Part shown: piece by piece, positions 56,431-64,000 of the stretch
How the letters are laid out: the number at the start of each line of letters is the position of its first letter
Position numbering within the stretch: the stretch's first letter is position 1
Source of the DNA: Labyrinthula sp. Ha
Lineage: Eukaryota > Sar > Bigyra > Labyrinthulida > Labyrinthulaceae
Assembly: GCA_015227615.1 (NCBI GenBank)
Contig: JAALGZ010000013.1
Span: forward strand, 620,001-684,000
DNA length: 64,000 nucleotides
Direction: 5' to 3'
Notes under the pieces: generated by a model
Seen by the model: the letters and a program-made list of their open reading frames with translations, nothing else
Told to the model about the DNA's origin: nothing
Database searches by the model: none
Position numbers and translations under genes: made by a program

Positions 56431-56904
56431 TTAAATTTCCTGTTCGAGTTCCTTGAGTAATTTCCACTTGAGATGAAAGGTTTTGAACAAGTTACCATTC
56501 ATTTTAATATTTTCTCTCTCCAAGTTCTTAAAATATCTCTTGATGTCTGATTCTTTTTTTTTCTTTTTAGATATAACTCTTAGCTTCTCACTATGTTTTT
56601 GAAAGTTATTTATGATTATTTTCCAACTTTCTTTGCAAAGATCGGGGTTACGAAACACTTGGTCATAAATAGTTCCAACAAGAATAATTTCTTCAATGCT
56701 TGACCATTTTCCATTCGAAGCGTAGCTAGCTCTGTGTTTATTTCTATTGATAATATCTAAAATTATTTTTTTAAGTTGCATATATTTCTCATTAGTTTTC
56801 TCAGAATTCTGTTTTTCTCCCATACGTGCGTTCAAATGTTCTATCTTTTGCTGTAGTTGCAACTTGTTCTGACTTTTTTCTCTTTTAGAAATATCTGCCA
56901 CCAT
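56431..56904 (-). CDS. 157-aa lysine-rich protein, right copy
   Basis: Counterpart of 16253-16726 with four residue changes (PDLCKES, IIINNFQ, YFKNLER). The Trp-spaced Myb/SANT-like pattern is kept. The start codon is again one base after the preceding stop. Confidence 0.55.
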   Translation of the reverse strand: MVADISKREKSQNKLQLQQKIEHLNARMGEKQNSEKTNEKYMQLKKIILDIINRNKHRASYASNGKWSSIEEIILVGTIYDQVFRNPDLCKESWKIIINNFQKHSEKLRVISKKKKKESDIKRYFKNLERENIKMNGNLFKTFHLKWKLLKELEQEI

Positions 56905-56905
56905 T

Positions 56906-57097
56906 TTATTCTTTTGATATTATATTTAATTTGTTTATATACATTTTTTCATTTTTACGAAAGTCTTTTTCAAACATTTTCAAACAAGACAATAAAATGT
57001 CTTCTTTAGGTATAGGTCCAAATTGTACATAAACAAACCTAGCCATAGATATGACCACAATGAAATTTTTGATGAATTTTGACACAAAAGCACCCAT
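56906..57097 (-). CDS. 63-aa possible N-myristoylated protein, right copy
   Basis: Amino-acid sequence identical to the left copy, starting MGAFVSKF at ATG 57095-57097. Identity of such a short ORF in both arms, in a duplication where intergenic DNA has diverged, gives modest support that it is coding. Confidence 0.4.
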   Translation of the reverse strand: MGAFVSKFIKNFIVVISMARFVYVQFGPIPKEDILLSCLKMFEKDFRKNEKMYINKLNIISKE

Positions 57098-59097
57098 AGT
57101 TTTGTACTTGAAATATGAAAAAGGACATGTTTGCTGTGAGAAATGTAACACATGGCCAAATAAGCCACAATTTGATTTTTATTTATTTGACACAGATTTT
57201 ATTTTATAGAAAACTCAAATTATTAGCTAATAGCTGAGCAGATATCAAAATAATAATTTTTTGAATATTTATTATATACAAACAGATAAAGCAGTGTTAA
57301 TATACTGTAATTATTAAAACACTCTTCGATGGAAAAACACTAGGCTACATCGCTGGTTAATGTGTGCCATTGTAAACCCTAGGTAGCAGCACGAATCTGC
57401 AGGTTTACTGCTTTTCGGTTACTAATTTATAATCTCGAGATAATGGATTAAAAATTTTTCAACTAAGGCTACTTAAGAGATAATTACTTTATTAGCTTCC
57501 GTTGTTTTGATATAAGAACAAAGGTTAAGGAAAATAAATTGGGAGTAACAACTTCTTAAATTAAATACTTGTATATAGTAGACAATAATATCCATTAGTG
57601 GAAAGCATTGCTTCATGAGGATAAGGTATTGAACACAATTTCCTACGGCTGGTAATAGTAGTGTGGTACTACTACAAGCTTATTACACAAAAAAGCTTAA
57701 TATTTCAGAATAGTCATTGGTACTGAAACTGGTGACACCATAGCTTAAAGAAATATCTCATACCAGAAAAAAAATGGCGAGAGACCGGATCTACAGGATA
57801 CGATAAAGAATCCTTGTAGTAATGAAGTTCAATAACTTTAGTAAAACTAAATTAAATTGTTTTCAACTGTCGCCTTATACAGTGGTCTTTGAGACTGCAT
57901 CATGTATGTCCATGAAGTTTGGTTAAACCGAAGTATTATTTTATTTTTACATTTATGCTAGTATATTCTAGCGTATTACCTCCTAACTTTCCGCATGTTG
58001 ATTCTACAAGAGAATTTTATGCTTTACAAAAACGAGTCTGATTGGGCATATCATCCAGAAATCCCTTACCTATTCTTTTAATTTATTTTTGTCCCACTTT
58101 TGTGGTTTCAATTAACTTCTCTGTAATTATGGGAGGACATGAACACCAATTTCTTTCCAAAGTTATACTTTAATCAGCTATTCTTTACATATTGTCAAAC
58201 AAAAAGAAATGTGTGTACACATTATAGGCAATACCATTTGTGTAAGGTCCTAATATGTTAAATAATCATTTCAATTTGGTCAGCAGATCTTAAATATTTC
58301 CCTTGCAGATAAATTACGAGAATAAAGACACTTAAAACAAAATTTTAATTCTCTCATACGCTACTATAATTCGCTGTGCATTGGTTTCCATTTTCTTTTA
58401 TTCCTTAATGATATTTTATAATGTATCTATGTAATAATAAGTTTAAAGTTTCAACCATCAGCAACTCTATGAAACTTTAAAAACTCTATATATTTAAGGT
58501 CTGCAAACTAGGCTGACTCAACCACAAAACACCTTATTCTTGAATAGTAGAATTTACCATGAAGGAAAATATCAGGGATGCATTTAAGTGTTCATAAATA
58601 AATATCCTGGATGTAAGAACCTTTCTAATCTATTAATATATTTTTGTATTCAATAAACCGCTTACGTACGAAATGCCAGTAACTTCGTACATTTCCCGAA
58701 GGTACTCCAAAATTTATAAAAAAATCATATAAACCCTTACCAAACCAATTGTTTTTTGATTCTTATGAAAATACAACCACTTTTAACATGAATGCCTTGA
58801 AATAACAAAATTTACCAATATCATTAATTATAAATTATTTTTTCTCAATTTGAAGCTTGGAACAGGGATTTAAAGAATCAGTCCATAAAATATACAAGAT
58901 TTTTTCATTTGGACACTTTAACAAGTACAAACTAAAACCAAGAAGCTAACAAAGAACTAAAGTAAGATCAGAGTAGACCTATTAAGTATCGAATAAAAGA
59001 CATTAAAGCAGAATAACTTAAAATTGTAAATTCAATGCTCTATTTTAGATAATATATATATATTGATGGATATTAGTTCTCAAAACTAGGTGTCGAA

Positions 59098-59556
59098 TTT
59101 TTTTTATTGATAATTAATCAACAAGAAATTTTCCGTTTTTTTTCTTATTGTTTGATTTTGATAATTTCTAATTCATTTTGATTGATTATTGATAGTCAAT
59201 TGGTTCAAAGTAATAAGTTAGGCCACACGACGTTGGCCCAAACGATAAGAAAATTCTTGTTTCATTTATGCACTGTACGAAAACTTAAGGAATAGGTCAC
59301 ATGGCTCAATTTTTTAGCTCCGGGATTATTCCGAATCATATGACCTTTTTATATGGGTCTTCATACGGTACAAAGACGAGCTAAGAATTTCTGACCATTT
59401 GCCCTAATGCCGTAAAGCCCAGTCCTGTATAGACAATCAATTGATGATCAGAATAAATTCAGAACCATTTGATAAGAATCAAAATCCCAATTCTTTCATT
59501 AATAATCATAATTAAATAAATTATAAAATAATAATTAATAATTTCTGTCAAATCCA
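59098..59556. repeat. palindromic dispersed repeat (MITE-like), copy B
   Basis: About 460 bp. Its two ends are degenerate inverted repeats (ttattgataat at the left, attaataatttc at the right, with matching interior segments such as caattgatgatca against tgatagtcaattg). The core motif aggccacacgacgttggccc aligns with copy A. No coding capacity. It lies ~100 bp upstream of the decayed leucine-rich gene. Ends are approximate. Confidence 0.6.
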
Positions 59557-59657
59557 ATGCGTGCGCACAACAGAAGGTTAAACACTATACAGATTTTCTT
59601 CGATATTAAGTAAAGTCTAATGCATCCAACATTTTAGAACACATTTAAATACATGCC

Positions 59658-60103
59658 TTGAGTAAACCCTTTAGCGAAGCTGAAAAAATTATTTTAGCTT
59701 TGATGAAGGCTTTAAGAAAAGAAATCTTTGTTTCACTTGGGAAAGTACGTTTGTATGATATGGCTCTTGAACATTTTCTGAAGCATAGTTTTGCCACAAG
59801 AAATAATATCACCAACGTGAGTTTTGTTTCTCTAAGAAATATTTCACTACGCACAATTTTTATTCAAATCGTTTGTTTAATTCCATCCTTAAGAAAACTT
59901 TCGGTTTTAAATCAAGTGTACAAATGATCAAAAAAGTATAAGAAACCATAATTGCAAAAACCATAATATCTGATTTGATTTCTGGAGCAGAAGACATGAA
60001 TCCAATTCTTCTAATCAGAATATTATATTTTGTTCATGAAAAAAAATCTATATACTATGTTTCGGAGGCATTTCTCGTTACCCAGGCCCATATTCAGTTA
60101 TGA
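59658..60103 (+). pseudogene. decayed copy of the 340-aa leucine-rich family gene
   Basis: The first 89 codons (to the stop at 59925-59927) align with the middle of the 340-aa protein at 10.4 kb: EAEKIILALMKALRKEIFVSL against ETDKIVLRCLTSLVKINFVSL, YDMALEHF against YEKALDHF, and SLRKLSVLNQVYK against SLKKFSIPNAKYN. After a frame change, a second piece resumes the alignment (ETIIAKTIIS, then AEDMNPILLIRILYFV against NTNHNPRILIAMLLNL). At least one frameshift and two stops interrupt it, and the start is missing. The ORF at 60140-60352 may be a further remnant. It is diverged enough (about 30-35% identity by eye) to be an old paralogue. Confidence 0.6.
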
Positions 60104-63100
60104 TTCAGATCCCTTCCTAGAACAAGATAATCAGGGATATTGATTTTTTATGCTGCAAAGACTTGTGAATTGAGTGGGTGGAAAATTTTATGCCTGCATT
60201 ATCGTCTTTTGCCCTCAGTTTACAAATTACGGTCTTCTTCTTTTATAAAGTGTGTGATCGAAACTTTAAGCAGGTGGAACGCCTTATTATTTTCTGTTAC
60301 TTGGGATGGAAATAAATATTGGAGTAGCTACTGTATCTTTCCAACTATTTGATTCAATGGTAAATTATTGTTTATATAGGAATAAGATTTTGAGCACTCT
60401 AAGAAGATCAAATTGAAGAGTCACCGATGGCTAGAAGCAAGATATGTTCTTCACATGTAGCTAATTATAACTAAGAAGTGTACATAGAATCTGCAATGGA
60501 ATGTTCAGATATTTTATTTTTATAGCAAGTTATTCCAGCTATTGTCCAAATGGCTTATCAGATTAATTGTATCTTCTATAGTTTTGGATTCTTGAGTTAT
60601 GCTTTTCTTTAGCTAATTAATGGATAATTAAAAGTTTAATCGAAAAATTTTTTCAAAGAAATCTATAAAACAACTAAATGTGGAGTTTTTAATGGTTTGG
60701 ATTCTCTTATATACATCTAAGGAAAAATTATGATCACTTGAGAAAACAGTTTATTAGGCATAAGCGCGATCTTAAACAAGATGCTCAATCTAGTAACGCA
60801 TAATTATAAGGTAAATGAATTTTGAATTGTTGATCAGATTTACTGTTTTTTGCTTGGAAACAGTGCTATTTGTAGCTGAGAATACTTAAGAACTAGCCTC
60901 TACACAGGATCTTGCTATTTTGACGGTTTGAGAACGTTGGTTGAAGGAGAGTGTAAAATCTTTGGTATTATCGGAGTTATTTTTAATAAAGTATAATAAG
61001 TCAAAATGAGTTCAATATTGTTATCATGAAATAATTCATGTGATTTACTCAGTTTACAACCCTGTGACTACGAATTAGATATAGAAAAAATGTACATCTT
61101 GCTTAAAATTCAACGCTAAATATAATCTGGTTTAGATTTTAATTCAAAATTTTAAATTTAGTTGCACTAAGTTTCAGTCAGCTAGAACTAATTTGCTCTA
61201 TCAACAATTGCACCCACTTAAAGTAAAAGTTCTCTTTATATGCAGCTCATATTCACGACTACAACATTATAGTTTGGAGTACATACTCTCGTTTTTATTG
61301 TTATATTTTCTGTCTTAGTCGTGCTTAGAAGCTTGCAAATCTCTCCATGCGCTATAGCATGCTACATCAGTTTTTGCAAAGTAATGATAGAGGATAATTA
61401 TATACCAAGCCACTAGATTAGAAAACTTACACCGGCACTACATTGTGCTTATGTAAGCTCTTACGTGGCTATGAATTATTATTTAGCGTTGTATAGCTCT
61501 TAACCTTGTTAGTAATAAGAACGATGACATCTACAATCGGTCGACAGTTTCATAGTGCCGCCAAAGAGGCGATACAAATCATGAGAAGGTTGTCACATAG
61601 TAGCTCAAAATACCCGTGTATGTATTTCAACACTTATCAGGATTTCTTTCTTAAGCTTAACTCTACACCACAATTTCTCGGGTAGAAAGTAACTTATAGC
61701 TCCATGGTCAAGCTTGTTGGTAAATTTTTGTATACCGAGCACAAACACGTCATGAAATATGTCCTTGTTTTCTTGAATTTAACCCATGTTTCAACCTGTC
61801 TATCACAGACACCTATTATATATTCTAGAGGAAAGTAAGTTTAGTAGCAAATTTATTGTAATTATAATATTAAAATTTTAATAAAAAAAACTCGCCATTC
61901 ACTTAAAAGCAATATATTTTCCAACCCAGATATCTTAAGAAATAATGGTGAGATTCCCAGAATTCTCAAGACTACACTGTACTAACAATTTATTGCGGGG
62001 TTGGCATTACTAGAATGTTAACATGACTCATAGGATAATGAAATTTTAATGTTGAATTCCTACAGAGTTTATCTTATCCCGATCTTTTTATGTATTTGAA
62101 ATTTCCTGACTAGTTTATTGCCTAACTCGTGAAACTATAATTAATGGTCATTTCTTCCAAGTAATTAGATAAAGTGGTATATAGAGACACATTTTTCTGT
62201 ATTCGTCTGCCTATCAAATATGTTAAATTTTCAAATTTTCCTGGTACCAAAATATGTTGGTGCATTCGTGAAACGGGAAATTTTTTGAGAATATATAAAT
62301 GTTAAAATTTCTTACTTGTGTTTTCTGGATCACAGTATCTTTTTGTAATAACATAAAACATAGAGAATCTATTCTATCATAAGACAAAAGCTGTTCTGGC
62401 CAGTGTCTAGAATTTACTGAAAAACCACTGGATGTTAATAAAATTGGGGTAATATGCTAATACCAGCAAATTCTAGAACAGTTAGAAATCTTAAAACTAG
62501 GATTTTATACTTCAAGTTTAAATAATAATAATAAAAGTCCAATCCACGCAGTTCATTACCGGAGCATGTGATATATTTAAGGTAGTTTTTGTTAACTAAC
62601 TCCTTCTTTAATTCTCAGCTGGGGTATTTGAACGGAACATAGGCCTGTGTGCCCTATAATAACGAGACCCCGCTCCAAACTCGACAATTTAGGAACACTT
62701 GCACCCTAATACTAACGTTATAGTCTCTGGGTAGCATGTCCTAGGTTACCATTTATCTGCTATAACTTTGACATGTAAATAGTCGATAACACGGAACTAG
62801 CAATACTAAACGTGTGAAAAAAAAAAGACTCTATGAAGAAGAAAAAGCTTAACTATTTTTGTTTGAGATGGAAGTCAGGTATACTGCACCATATACAAAG
62901 TTTCTATTGCTGAAAAAGGGAACCGCTCGATAAATTTATTGTTGTTAGGTTACCACCTTTAAACTATAATTTTATTTAATTGGGTAAAGTAAGACTGCAG
63001 TAATCGTATGTAAGGAATGACGCCAAATAATCCAGAATTTTCTGGGGTCAAATAGTAATAAACCTGGAAGTATATGTTTTTCTAAAATCAACTTATTCCT

Positions 63101-64000
63101 ATCTAGCAGCTGTGGCAAAACTAATATGTAGATGGGGCTAACGATAGTATAATTAGTCTCTCTAAACCGTTCCACAGTTAAAGAAAATCTGCACTAATAT
63201 TTGAGCGTGGATAACATGGTATCGTGCCCAATACTAAGGCAGCATGGAATAAAGTATCGTGTCTAACCAGGGAGTGATATCAGTGCCACCTGTGCTGACT
63301 AATCGGCCTTGTCAACGAGTCGGCAGAGTATTTCACAGCCTTTAACGTGAAATATGAATTTTTGTTACCTGTAAACTAAATAACCAGTGCACTTCCATGC
63401 ATTATAACCACCAACTGTTAATCGTAACAAAATAAGTGGCGACATGATTACTAGAGGAAGAAAACCTCCCCAAATAAATTCAAAAGAAATAATTGTTCCT
63501 GGATTAGCTCTAAATTGACTCTATCAAATCTAAGAGCTTGGGCTTCTACTTAAGTGATAGTAAGAGCTAAAACTACTGTACATAATTATACACTCTGTCT
63601 GTATTCTCTGCAGGCAGGCATACTGCTAAAAATCATATATTCTTTTTTTGGTTTTGCTTTGCAAGGGGAAACTAGGGATACTGTTTATTAATAAATGATT
63701 TTAATTTTAACATAACTCTAATTCGTAGGTAGTAATAACTTGGGTTATATCACCGTATATCACAAAGAAAAATCGTTTCGTCATGTACAGATCTTGATAA
63801 GAAGGCTTACATGGTTCGTGAAAGACCAGGGGTTGGACTAAATTGGGTTGCATGGTCCAGGTTGGGAGTCTGGTTGTATAATTACACAATCAAAGAATCC
63901 TCATAACTTATTAATTCAACGGCATGTGATGCGTCCCATTGATGTTAACAATTGTCTCTCTTTTATCAACAAATACAGCTATTAAACAATTGAAACCAGT

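Larger units (their letters stand above)
50529..57509 (-). repeat. right arm of ~7-kb inverted duplication
   Basis: Reverse complement of 15649-22630 with all six genes kept open. The inner edge (50529) lies within the PACRG fragment, and the outer edge is near 57509, where similarity stops just after gcttccgttgtt. The last ~410 bp (57098-57509) hold no gene. Because PACRG is truncated here, this arm is probably the derived copy. Confidence 0.95.
57510..64000. other. 6.5-kb gene-poor stretch to the window end
   Basis: Contains a palindromic repeat (59098-59556) and a decayed leucine-rich family gene (59658-60103). Beyond that no ORF above 70 codons with a sound start; no RNA gene recognised. 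Confidence 0.45.

Noticed and set aside
1-64000. Virus-like element, retroelement, rRNA or CRISPR
   Set aside because: No reverse transcriptase, integrase, capsid, LTR, rRNA core or spaced direct repeats were seen.

Overview
The window is AT-rich nuclear DNA from a single-celled eukaryote that builds cilia or flagella. The evidence is a PACRG axonemal gene, histone H2A.Z, spliced genes, mitochondrial and Golgi-type proteins, and all three standard stop codons in use (no sign of a reassigned code). The complex I ferredoxin-like subunit argues against an animal or fungus. A stramenopile or another algal or protist lineage fits, but I cannot place it further. A striking trait is ultra-short introns: ten distinct introns that I could place by reading frame are 28-31 nt long, and all but one have a length not divisible by three.

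Layout. 1-3.65 kb is a dense block: the 3' tail of a gene, an ankyrin protein, otubain (OTUB1), ALKBH6 and a five-exon LIM-domain protein. 3.65-8.4 kb has no convincing gene. 8.4-9.7 kb holds a TLC-domain membrane protein facing a complex I ferredoxin-like subunit. 10.4-11.5 kb holds a member of an unrecognised leucine-rich family. 11.5-15.65 kb is empty.

15.65-22.63 kb and 50.53-57.51 kb are the two arms of a ~7 kb inverted duplication around a ~27.9 kb spacer. Each arm carries a 63-aa possible N-myristoylated protein, a 157-aa lysine-rich protein, a helix-hairpin-helix DNA-glycosylase-like protein, a type II membrane sulfotransferase, a 368-aa leucine-rich protein and a 102-aa membrane protein. 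The inner breakpoint cuts PACRG: the left arm keeps the whole gene, and the right arm has only its last ~90 codons fused to unrelated sequence.

The spacer holds PACRG and a second, larger heparan-type sulfotransferase; a hidden two-exon 140-aa gene (30.2-30.7 kb); a PSP1-domain protein; a secreted 2-oxoglutarate-oxygenase-like protein; a histidine-rich membrane protein; H2A.Z; a DUF1769 protein; and another leucine-rich family member (49.35 kb). 57.5-64 kb holds only a decayed leucine-rich family copy and a palindromic repeat that is also found at 28.4 kb.

Genes sit in tight clusters, often as convergent pairs with 8-45 bp between stop codons, separated by 3-8 kb gene-poor stretches. No rRNA, tRNA, CRISPR or virus-like element was recognised.
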